A DNA stretch of 7,766 bases. Origin: Prolixibacteraceae bacterium (GTDB taxonomy: Bacteria; Bacteroidota; Bacteroidia; Bacteroidales; Prolixibacteraceae). Both the position numbers and the translations under genes were made by a program. Location: the NCBI GenBank assembly GCA_016930735.1, contig JAFGGF010000187.1, positions 1 to 7,766 of the forward strand, given 5' to 3'. Under the pieces are notes generated by a model. That model had not been told where the DNA came from. It saw nothing but the letters and a program-made list of their open reading frames with translations, and did no database searches. Each line of letters opens with the position of its first letter. Position 1 is the stretch's first letter. Below, piece after piece: positions 1 to 5,815 of this stretch.

Positions 1-795
1 AAAAGTGAATTTTCCATCAATCAACCCGGTCCCTGCAGCAACAGTATTTTTAAATGTATTAAATGATCCGGCTGCAGTTTTGTATTCGGCATAAGCATCT
101 TTAATAACCGTGTTTGTTTGCAAATTAATGGTTGCCCCGAACGAAGCTGCCCCGTTGGATGAAGTCCCGACACCCCGTTGAACCTGAATGTTTTCCAGTG
201 AAGAAGCCAGGTCGGGGACATCCACAAAATAGGTGCTGTGCGATTCGGCATCGTTGTATGGGATTCCGTTCAATGTAACATTGATCCGGTTCATGTCGGT
301 GCCCCTGATACGGAACCCGGTATAACCAACTCCAGCTCCTGCATCAGATGTAGGAACAAATGATGGGGTCAGGGAAAGAAGGTAGGGGATATCCTGCCCC
401 GTGTTTGTTTTGTCAATTTGTTCCTTTTCAACATTTGTCCAGGCAACCGGAGTTTTGTCCTTTGCCCGCGTTCCCTCAACAATTACTTCATCAGTAAAAA
501 TCACGGATGGTTCAAGTTCAATCTGTAAAGTTTTATTTTCATTCAGGGTTATGTTTACCGTTTTTTCTTCGAAGCCAATAAATTTAATTTGTAATTCATA
601 ATTGCCTGGTTTGAGGCTTTTAAAATCAAATTTTCCTTCCTGATTTGTCGATTGGCCATAGTAAGTGTTTTTTACAACAACACTTGCTCCGACCAGGCTT
701 TCATCATTTCCTTTAACTGTACCATTTAAACTGTACTGCCCCCAGGCAAGCACAACAATCAACTGCAATAGCAGCATCAAATTTAATTTTTTCAT
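1..795 (-). CDS. TonB-dependent outer-membrane receptor, N-terminal part (predicted thiamine/precursor uptake)
   Basis: Partial gene: 265 codons from an ATG at 795 run without a stop to the left edge, so most of the beta-barrel lies outside. Residues 1-19 are a signal peptide (MKK, a Leu/Val-rich core, then AWG before Q20). Residues 21-100 form a carboxypeptidase-regulatory-like beta-sandwich (GTVKG, GASVVVKNT, QEGKFDF, LKPGNYEL), common in Bacteroidota receptors. A TonB-box-like DEVIV sits at 102-106. The plug domain follows, with NTGQDIPYLLSLTPS at 131-145, GYTGFRIRGTDMNRINV at 157-173, LNGIPYNDAES at 175-185 and the plug-end motif ENIQVQRGVGTSSNGAASFG around 201-220. The family uses TonB-ExbBD energy to import ligands across the outer membrane. 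Substrate is inferred from the TPP riboswitch in the leader, which predicts thiamine or a related compound. No frameshift was found in the translated part. Family call is very secure; the cargo is an inference. Confidence 0.95.
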   Translation of the reverse strand, partial: MKKLNLMLLLQLIVVLAWGQYSLNGTVKGNDESLVGASVVVKNTYYGQSTNQEGKFDFKSLKPGNYELQIKFIGFEEKTVNITLNENKTLQIELEPSVIFTDEVIVEGTRAKDKTPVAWTNVEKEQIDKTNTGQDIPYLLSLTPSFVPTSDAGAGVGYTGFRIRGTDMNRINVTLNGIPYNDAESHSTYFVDVPDLASSLENIQVQRGVGTSSNGAASFGATINLQTNTVIKDAYAEYKTAAGSFNTFKNTVAAGTGLIDGKFTF

Positions 796-805
796 TTTGA
801 TTAAA

Positions 806-827
806 ATTGGTTATTAAACTAACCAAT
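806..827 (-). promoter_or_regulatory. Leader hairpin next to the receptor start, possible expression platform
   Basis: A perfect 8-bp inverted repeat (ATTGGTTA / TAACCAAT) with a 6-base loop lies between the TPP aptamer and the ATG at 795, ending 10 bases before the start codon. On the transcript it is followed by only four U residues, so it is a poor intrinsic terminator. Its closeness to the start makes control of translation initiation the better guess. A second small hairpin, AAGGA-TTTA-TCCTT (832-845), sits directly after the aptamer. CCTTC inside it could pair with GAAGG of the aptamer 3' end, a possible but short switching helix. The hairpins are visible; their role is inferred. Confidence 0.45.
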
Positions 828-846
828 GAGGAAGGATAAATCCTTT

Positions 847-930
847 TGCACTCCCTTCGCCGGCATTACCCGGAGCAGGTTCAGTGAGTATAATCTCAGT
901 CCCGATAGCTATCGGGACACCCCCATTGCA
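847..930 (-). ncRNA. TPP riboswitch (thi-box aptamer)
   Basis: Read on the minus strand, the segment holds the conserved thi-box blocks in the right order. P1 is closed by TGCA (930-927) with TGCA (850-847). Next come GGGGGTG (924-918), a P3 arm (918-899), then CTGAGA (899-894), GAACCTG (882-876) and CGGGTAATGCCGGCGAAGGGA-type sequence (872-852). These closely match the known aptamer consensus (CTGAGA ... ACCTGATCTGGATAATGCCAGCGTAGGGA). TGAGA forms the pyrimidine-binding side and GCGAAGGGA belongs to the pyrophosphate-binding side in solved structures. It lies 52 bases upstream of the TonB-receptor start on the same strand, so it should lower receptor expression when thiamine pyrophosphate is plentiful. 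The off-switch direction is known for the class, not shown here. Confidence 0.96.
899..918. repeat. Perfect 20-base palindrome forming the riboswitch P3 arm
   Basis: GTCCCGATAGCTATCGGGAC is its own reverse complement over all 20 bases. In the RNA it folds as an 8-bp stem with an AGCT loop, exactly at the place of P3 between GGGGGTG and TGAGA. I recall the core CCCGATAGCTATCGGG as a frequently seen intergenic palindrome in some Bacteroidota genomes, but this is memory and not checked. No second copy occurs in this window. Confidence 0.7.
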
Positions 931-939
931 ATATCGGGT

Positions 940-970
940 TAAAGGTAAAATGGATTTTTGAAAAAAGCAA
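940..970 (-). promoter_or_regulatory. Bacteroidota-type promoter for the riboswitch-receptor transcript
   Basis: TACCTTTA (947-940) matches seven of the eight positions of the Bacteroidota -7 element TAnnTTTG. It is preceded by TTG (970-968), the -33 core, with a spacer of 20 bases, the spacing expected for the primary sigma factor of this phylum. Transcription would begin a few bases before the first base of the TPP aptamer (930), as expected for a riboswitch leader. The position between the dehydrogenase stop and the aptamer supports independent transcription of the receptor. Confidence 0.55.
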
Positions 971-1012
971 TTCTAAATAATAAACATTCAGAAAGTCACA
1001 ATAATGATATCT

Positions 1013-1867
1013 TTATGAATCCTCACGTTTATATAATGATAATTTGTTAAGCCCATAGGTTTTCATCAAAATTTTATCCAGCATTTTTGTGGAAAGTATT
1101 TTTTTAAACGTTGGAAGAAGGAAACTTTTTTTCCCGGTTCTGATAACAGAAGGAGGATTCTTCTGCAAAGTTTTCTTTAATACATTTTTAACAAAAACAT
1201 CAACCGGGGTTGTTGATTCCTGAGATGTTTTCGCCCGTTTATGCACATATTCCTGAATGGATGAATAAAAAGAATCCGGGCTTAAAACATTGCTTACGGT
1301 TACATCGGCATTTTCCCCGAAGTTGGACTTTATTGCGCCCGGCTGAACGGTTATCACTTTTATCCCAAATGGTTTCAGTTCCATTCGTAAAGAATCGGAA
1401 AAAGCATGAACTGCTGCTTTCGAAGCACAATAAGGCGCCGAAAAAGGTGTCGCAGTGATTCCTGAAATACTGCCGATGTTTACAATAATACCTGATTTGT
1501 TATCTATCATGTCAGGAATAACCTCTTTTATTAATTCAACTGCTCCAAACAGGTTGGTATCAAATTGCCTTACCAGTTCTTCGTATGGAATTTCAATTGC
1601 CGGGCCCATTAAACCATAACCCGCGTTGTTGATCAACAAGTCGATCTTCTTTTCTTTATGAAGAATTTTTTTGATTACTTCCCTGATCTGTTCACGGCTG
1701 GTGACATCAAGCCGGATGGTTTCACAACCCAAATCAGCTAATGGCTGCAAGGTTTCAGTTTTTCGGGCTGTAGCAAATACTTTCCATCCGGAATTAAACA
1801 ACTGCCGGGAAAATTCCCGCCCGATTCCCGAAGAACAGCCTGTATTTAAGGCAACTTTGTTTTCCAT
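1013..1867 (-). CDS. Short-chain dehydrogenase/reductase (classical SDR, 17-beta-HSD-like subgroup)
   Basis: A 284-residue NAD(P)-dependent oxidoreductase with a Rossmann fold. The cofactor motif is TGCSSGIG (9-16); R35 in FATARK after the second strand suggests NADP(H). Further motifs are LDVT (53-56), NNAG (80-83) and the catalytic tetrad N105, S133, Y146 and K150 (YCASK). QPGAIKSNFG follows the active site. The C-terminal tail of about 70 residues, rich in Lys and Leu, is longer than in minimal SDRs and fits the 17-beta-hydroxysteroid-dehydrogenase-like group, which acts on hydrophobic carbonyls or alcohols. Substrate cannot be read from the sequence; a lipid or acyl intermediate is plausible next to a thioesterase. 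ATG at 1867 lies 3 bases after the thioesterase stop, so the two genes are surely co-transcribed. It is the last gene of the run. No convincing terminator is visible between its stop and the receptor promoter. Confidence 0.93.
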   Translation of the reverse strand: MENKVALNTGCSSGIGREFSRQLFNSGWKVFATARKTETLQPLADLGCETIRLDVTSREQIREVIKKILHKEKKIDLLINNAGYGLMGPAIEIPYEELVRQFDTNLFGAVELIKEVIPDMIDNKSGIIVNIGSISGITATPFSAPYCASKAAVHAFSDSLRMELKPFGIKVITVQPGAIKSNFGENADVTVSNVLSPDSFYSSIQEYVHKRAKTSQESTTPVDVFVKNVLKKTLQKNPPSVIRTGKKSFLLPTFKKILSTKMLDKILMKTYGLNKLSLYKREDS

Positions 1868-1870
1868 ATT

Positions 1871-2290
1871 TTAATTGTCAGGTATTAAATATTGTTCAAA
1901 TGCAGACCTGTGTTCCGGAGTGATCCTTGTCGGGCGCTGAGTTTTCCGGTCGATAAAAAGTCCTTTTTGTTGGGCTGTTGCACAAAGTTCCCCCTTTTCA
2001 TTATAAAACCTGAATTCCATAATAGCTGATGCATTGTTCATTTTTGAAATCCACATTTCTATTTTTACTTCATTGTCCAGAAACAGAGGGCGTTTGTATT
2101 TTATTTGTGTTTCGGTTAAAACGGGTACAATTCCTTCCAGATGTGCAAGATTTGTAATCGGGAATCCCATTTCTTCGAGGAGCCTCATTCTTCCGTTTTC
2201 CAACCACTGAATGTAAACAATGTTATTTACATGCCCCACAAAATCAATTTGATAAGTATATATTTTTTCCTTGAAAATTAATTTCTTCAT
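1871..2290 (-). CDS. Acyl-CoA thioesterase, 4HBT/YbgC-FadM hotdog family
   Basis: A 139-residue single hotdog domain, the usual length for this family. The signature D16-F-V-G-H20-V-N22-N23 followed by Y26 and W29-L-E31-N-G-R34 matches the DxxGHVNNxxYxxxxExxR pattern; D16 is the expected catalytic carboxylate. The rest shows the typical strands (VLTETQIKYKRPLFLDNEVKIEMW, split at residues 57-80). The family hydrolyses acyl-CoA thioesters in the cytoplasm, often as tetramers; chain length and physiological substrate are unknown here. The ATG at 2290 overlaps the glycosyltransferase stop in an ATGA arrangement, which suggests translational coupling, and the SDR begins 3 bases after its stop. 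No signal peptide is present. FadM-like and YbgC-like members cannot be told apart from this sequence alone. Confidence 0.92.
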   Translation of the reverse strand: MKKLIFKEKIYTYQIDFVGHVNNIVYIQWLENGRMRLLEEMGFPITNLAHLEGIVPVLTETQIKYKRPLFLDNEVKIEMWISKMNNASAIMEFRFYNEKGELCATAQQKGLFIDRKTQRPTRITPEHRSAFEQYLIPDN

Positions 2291-3330
2291 TGCATCGATT
2301 TAAACTTCAACTGAGAGAATTTCCTTCTTTTCTGTATAAAAAAACGAAGCATAATTCCTCTTCTGAATATTTCTTTGTGTTCTGTTTCTGTTATACCGGA
2401 TAATAATTCTCTTCTTTTTCTGTAGAATTTTCCGAAGTTGCGATACAGGTATCCATGTGCTTTTATAACAGAGAAAAATGCTTTGCACTGAAAACCGATT
2501 AAAAATTTTACAGCAGCTACTCCATCCAGTATCATCCTGAAAAGCAAAATAAAAATAAACTTTCCTGCTGGTAGGTTTTTAATCAGCATTAACAGGTTGT
2601 TTCGGAAATTCAGGTATATTTTTTTAGGATTGTTGTATTCTAAAGTTGCTCCTCCAAGATGATAAACAATACTTTCGGGCTCGTACCAGATTGAATAGCC
2701 CTGGTTTTTTAGCCTCCAGCAAAGGTCAATTTCTTCCATGTGTGCCCAGAAATCAGGATCGAAACCACCGTTGCCTGTAAATAATTTTGCCCTGATGAAC
2801 ATACATGCACCTGTTGCCCAGAAAATGGGAGTTGCTTCGTTGTACTGTCCCTCGTCCTTCTCGACAACATTGAGGATACGGCCCCGGCAAAAGGGATACC
2901 CGTATTTATCGATAAATCCTCCGGCTGCCCCGGCATATTCAAAATATTCTTTTTTTGTATGGCTTAAGATTTTTGGTTGGACAGCAGCAATTTTTTCATC
3001 CTCCTCCATTCGTTTAATAACCGGGTCAATCCAGTTTTTGGTTACTTCAACATCTGAATTCAGAATCACAAAATAATCGGCTTTAACTTGTTTCAGTGCT
3101 TCGTTATAACCCCTTGAAAAACCATAGTTTTCTTTTAATTCAATAACAGAGGCCTTCGGATATTTGCTTCGTAATTTTTCAACAGAATCATCGGTTGAAA
3201 AATTATCTGCCACTATTACTTCAACATCGTTGTCGTTGCTGTGTAGGATTACGGATGGTAAATATTTATCTAAGAGTTGGGAGCCGTTCCAGTTCAGGAT
3301 CACAACGGCAACCTTCCTGTGATTTATCAT
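2287..3330 (-). CDS. Glycosyltransferase family 2 (WbbL/rhamnosyltransferase-like)
   Basis: A 347-residue inverting GT-A glycosyltransferase. VAVVILNWNG (7-16) is the first nucleotide-binding strand, VIVADNFSTDDS (38-49) the second, and NYGFSRGYNEAL (68-79) and VILNSDVEV (88-96) include the metal/nucleotide-sugar motif, with NSD in place of a strict DxD. GGFDPDFWAHMEEIDLCWRL (188-207 region) carries the ED catalytic-base motif common in rhamnosyl and related transferases. Residues 245-290 are hydrophobic and amphipathic, followed by a very basic tail (KFYRKRREL, FIQKRRKF), which suggests attachment to the inner face of the membrane. It probably adds a sugar to a lipid-linked or envelope glycan; donor and acceptor are unknown. 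It starts at an ATG 9 bases after the upstream stop and its TGA overlaps the thioesterase ATG. Confidence 0.94.
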   Translation of the reverse strand: MINHRKVAVVILNWNGSQLLDKYLPSVILHSNDNDVEVIVADNFSTDDSVEKLRSKYPKASVIELKENYGFSRGYNEALKQVKADYFVILNSDVEVTKNWIDPVIKRMEEDEKIAAVQPKILSHTKKEYFEYAGAAGGFIDKYGYPFCRGRILNVVEKDEGQYNEATPIFWATGACMFIRAKLFTGNGGFDPDFWAHMEEIDLCWRLKNQGYSIWYEPESIVYHLGGATLEYNNPKKIYLNFRNNLLMLIKNLPAGKFIFILLFRMILDGVAAVKFLIGFQCKAFFSVIKAHGYLYRNFGKFYRKRRELLSGITETEHKEIFRRGIMLRFFIQKRRKFSQLKFKSMQ

Positions 3331-3339
3331 ACGTATTTT

Positions 3340-3825
3340 TTATGAGGTTAGTAACCTGGAAACTATCAAAGATAAATTTTCTTTTTCGAGATTGTTCAGT
3401 ATATCCTGAATTTTCTCTGTTTTATTTGTTGTTTTTTCTTCTAAAATGTGTTCAATTTCTTTGATTTGTTTACCGGTGAGTTCATCACTAAGTAATGAAA
3501 GTAATTTGTCATTTACCTTTGATTCTTTGGGCAATCCCAACTTTTCAAGCTCATAAACAATAGCTTCCAGAATTTCTGCAGCCTGTGTTTTTACCGGATC
3601 CTTAGTTTTTCCTGAACCGGCAATATCACGTAAATTCCAGCTCGAATAATCATACCGTAAATCTTCAATCAGTTTTACTTTTGAACTGTTGCTGCCAAAA
3701 AATCTTTCCAAAAATATAATGGTGTGTTTTTTCCAGGCATCAAGATTAAAATCTTTATCGTCAAGTTTTAACAGCTGTTCTTTGATAAGTTTAATTTCGT
3801 TGGTTTCCATATCCTGATTTTCCAT
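3340..3825 (-). CDS. Conserved-looking hypothetical protein, mostly helical
   Basis: I do not recognise this 161-residue protein. From the chosen ATG at 3825 it reads MENQDMETNEIKL; a TTG ten codons upstream (3855) keeps the frame open but is a worse start, and a second ATG at 3810 is also possible. The sequence is soluble, charged and predicted helical, without signal peptide, membrane segment or cysteine pair. The first half has a distinctive aromatic stretch (AWKKHTIIFLERFFG, then LRYDYSSWNLRD), which looks like a real fold. The second half is Lys/Glu/Leu-rich with heptad-like spacing (LLSLLSDELTGKQIKEIEH, EKIQDILNNLE) and could be coiled coil. It sits inside the run, 87 bases after the patatin stop and 9 bases before the glycosyltransferase start, so it is probably co-transcribed. 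Codon use resembles its neighbours. No function is assigned. Confidence 0.75.
   Translation of the reverse strand: MENQDMETNEIKLIKEQLLKLDDKDFNLDAWKKHTIIFLERFFGSNSSKVKLIEDLRYDYSSWNLRDIAGSGKTKDPVKTQAAEILEAIVYELEKLGLPKESKVNDKLLSLLSDELTGKQIKEIEHILEEKTTNKTEKIQDILNNLEKENLSLIVSRLLTS
3345..3357 (-). other. Small hairpin at the hypothetical/glycosyltransferase junction
   Basis: AGGTT-ACT-AACCT on the minus strand is a 5-bp stem with a 3-base loop, covering the last codons of the hypothetical gene and ending 14 bases before the glycosyltransferase ATG. An A-rich stretch, not a U tract, follows, so it is not a terminator. It might affect initiation of the next gene, or be chance. Confidence 0.25.
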
Positions 3826-3912
3826 GCAATTTAATACTTTATAACGACTTGTCAATTTAAAGCCATTATTTGATTCAGGAGCTGTTCAGATCAGTGACAG
3901 TACAATTATAAA

Positions 3913-4959
3913 TTATTCTTTATTATTTTCAAGATATACAGACAGTGGAACCGGTTCATTGTTTTTTGCCCATTTACCGGTAAAGTCGTATTGATCTTTC
4001 AGGTTATCGAAATTTAGCAATAAGAATGATCTTTCAAACTCCGGCACATAAACGTATGTTTTTTCAGCAAGCTCAGGGGCATTCTCCTTAAATTTTTTCA
4101 AACCCTTCAGAAAAGCGGATTTTAAAAAATCATCCAGTGAAATACCTAATTTATCGAACAATCCTTTGTCATTAATTCCAACCGACAACAGTTCTTCGCT
4201 TAATTCCGGGCGGTCGGATTTCCGGCTGACAATAAATACTTTTTCAACATCCTGCTTCCGGTAATCAATAAATTCCAGCAATCCGGCAAACGGGACATGG
4301 TCCCCAACAAGGCCACCGTCAATAAATTCGTCGTCGGGTAGGGTGGTTGCACCTGTAATTTTTGCTTTTGGAAAAGCAATGGGGAATGCTGTCGATGCCA
4401 TTAAAATCTGAACCAGATCAAGTGAAGGGTCACTTTCTTCATTCATCCTGATATTACTTAACCTGTAATTCCTCCTGACCAGTTTTAACAGGTTTATATC
4501 TGATATGGAAATTGCACTTGCGACAGGCAGGTCTCCGATTTTATAATATCCGAGTTTGTTATTGACCACATTTGTCAGATAATGTTTCAAAGGACTGATA
4601 TCCAGCGGAAGTTTTTTCCCCTTTCTGATAAAAATCGAATCGTTGGTTATACTGAATAGCAGGTTTTTATATTCTTCCCAGGTAATTTTTTTATCCAGTA
4701 TTCCGTTGAGCATAACCGTGTTGAGTGCTCCGGAACTGGCACCGGCAATAAATACAACATCATTTAACTGGCCTTTTTTATATAGTTCTTCAAGCAAAGC
4801 GGCTTCCTGCGGAATACGGGCTGCAGCACCGGTAATAATAATTGCAGTTCCCTGCGGAGGTTTTTTAAATTGTTCTGTTGAGAAATCCTGTGAATAAATT
4901 TTATAAGATGCTGCAAACATTAATATTAAAAGCAGGAATTTAAATAGAAAAGATTTCAT
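3913..4959 (-). CDS. Secreted patatin-like phospholipase/acyl hydrolase
   Basis: A 348-residue protein from ATG 4959; a TTG two codons upstream is the only longer option. The first 23 residues (MKSFLFKF, a Leu/Ile/Phe core, then SYKIYSQ) form a signal peptide without a lipobox, so export to the periplasm or beyond is expected. The patatin fold is seen in the nucleophile elbow GASSG (Ser75 from the chosen start), the STAFPIAFP motif near 189-197 and the catalytic-dyad DGG (Asp214). The family cleaves acyl esters of phospholipids or other lipids with a Ser-Asp dyad. Odd: the usual glycine-rich oxyanion motif GGGxxG is TGAAARIP here (around 43-50), so the oxyanion hole is altered and activity or substrate may differ. 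It begins 13 bases after the phosphatase stop and is followed by an 87-base gap. Confidence 0.9.
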   Translation of the reverse strand: MKSFLFKFLLLILMFAASYKIYSQDFSTEQFKKPPQGTAIIITGAAARIPQEAALLEELYKKGQLNDVVFIAGASSGALNTVMLNGILDKKITWEEYKNLLFSITNDSIFIRKGKKLPLDISPLKHYLTNVVNNKLGYYKIGDLPVASAISISDINLLKLVRRNYRLSNIRMNEESDPSLDLVQILMASTAFPIAFPKAKITGATTLPDDEFIDGGLVGDHVPFAGLLEFIDYRKQDVEKVFIVSRKSDRPELSEELLSVGINDKGLFDKLGISLDDFLKSAFLKGLKKFKENAPELAEKTYVYVPEFERSFLLLNFDNLKDQYDFTGKWAKNNEPVPLSVYLENNKE

Positions 4960-4972
4960 ATTCAACAGGTTT

Positions 4973-5779
4973 TTATATCCGTGAACCGGTTCCCAGGTGT
5001 TGATTTACAATTTTATAAAAGGCATTAAAATAATTTTTATTTGCTGCAATAATCTCACCACCGAAAAGCCAGTTTTCTCCTCCGTTAAAATCTGTGACTT
5101 TTCCACCGGCCTGTTGAACAATCAGTACTCCGGCAGCTACATCCCAGGCATGAAGTGCATGTTCGTAAAAAGCGTCGAAACGGCCTGCCGCAACATAAGC
5201 GAGGTCAACTGCTGCCGAGCCCATCCGCCTTAAACCACGCGTGTTCCGCATCAAAAAGCGAAGTACATCAATATAGTTTTCAATTTTATCAAAATCGTAA
5301 TACGGGAATCCGGTGGCAATCAGAGTATCTTCATGTTTCGAAGATTCTGAGACCTTAATAACCTTGTCGTTTAAATATGCCCAGCTTCCTTTCCAGGCAT
5401 AAAACATTTCATCAAGCCCGATTTCATAAACAACCCCGATAACCGGTTCATCGTTTTCCATGAGGGCGATGCTGACTGAATGAGGGGAAATGCCATGAAT
5501 ATAATTTGTGGTTCCGTCCAGCGGGTCGATTACCCACATCAGTTTTTCTTTTTCAGTTTTTACTGTTTCTTCTTCAGTAATAAAACCGGCCTCCGGCAAA
5601 AGTTTGCTTAATTCTTTTACAATGAATTGTTCTGAAGTTTTATCGACATAGGTTACAAAACTGGCTGTGCTTTTGGTTACCACATCTTTCGCTGATAGCT
5701 TTAACCTTTCATTTCGGATAAATTCACCTGCCTGATAGGCAATCCCCCGGACTTCAAAACAAATATTTTTGTAATCCAT
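4973..5779 (-). CDS. Inositol monophosphatase family protein (SuhB-like)
   Basis: A 268-residue Mg-dependent, Li-sensitive-type phosphatase of the FIG superfamily, the usual length. Metal-binding residues are recognisable: the EEE cluster at 69-71 (ITEEE, motif G-x-x-x-EE), D85 and D88 in WVIDPLDGTTN (82-92) and D213 in AWDVAAG (211-217) with the following QQAGG. RRMGSAAVDLAYVAAGRFDAF (184-204 region) is the conserved substrate-side segment. The family hydrolyses inositol-1-phosphate and related sugar or nucleotide phosphates in the cytoplasm; SuhB of Enterobacteria also acts in rRNA antitermination, which should not be assumed here. CysQ-like or fructose-bisphosphatase-like activity cannot be excluded, though the overall pattern is closest to inositol monophosphatase. 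ATG at 5779, 36 bases after the mtaB stop, no own promoter seen. Confidence 0.93.
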   Translation of the reverse strand: MDYKNICFEVRGIAYQAGEFIRNERLKLSAKDVVTKSTASFVTYVDKTSEQFIVKELSKLLPEAGFITEEETVKTEKEKLMWVIDPLDGTTNYIHGISPHSVSIALMENDEPVIGVVYEIGLDEMFYAWKGSWAYLNDKVIKVSESSKHEDTLIATGFPYYDFDKIENYIDVLRFLMRNTRGLRRMGSAAVDLAYVAAGRFDAFYEHALHAWDVAAGVLIVQQAGGKVTDFNGGENWLFGGEIIAANKNYFNAFYKIVNQHLGTGSRI

Positions 5780-5815
5780 AATGTTGAATTTTAATCCGAA
5801 TATATTAAAAAAAGG

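Noticed and set aside
21..251. Minus-strand 76-codon frame near the left edge
   Set aside because: It is an out-of-frame shadow of the TonB receptor, whose true frame is open from 795 to the edge with clear plug-domain motifs.
2738..3076. Plus-strand open frame of 112 codons
   Set aside because: It lies wholly opposite the well-supported glycosyltransferase gene and encodes no recognisable domain.
3367..3374. TATCTTTG on the minus strand, an exact TAnnTTTG element 37 bases upstream of the glycosyltransferase start
   Set aside because: It lies inside the 3' end of the hypothetical gene and has no TTG at the -33 distance; such an 8-base match is expected a few times by chance in AT-rich sequence.
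3195..3464. Plus-strand open frame of 89 codons across the glycosyltransferase/hypothetical junction
   Set aside because: Antisense to two supported genes, low-complexity hydrophobic and Ser-rich composition, no promoter.
3826..3855. N-terminal extension of the hypothetical protein to a TTG start at 3855
   Set aside because: An ATG ten codons downstream is available, the extension has unconvincing composition and the TTG has no helpful ribosome-binding sequence.
3832..3855. TTGACA followed by TATAAA-like sequence resembling a sigma-70 promoter
   Set aside because: Spacing between the hexamers is only 6 bases and Bacteroidota do not use this consensus.
3882..3900. Hairpin-like CTGTTCA / TGACAG between patatin and hypothetical genes as a terminator
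   Set aside because: Only six base pairs with a bulge and no U tract on the transcribed strand.
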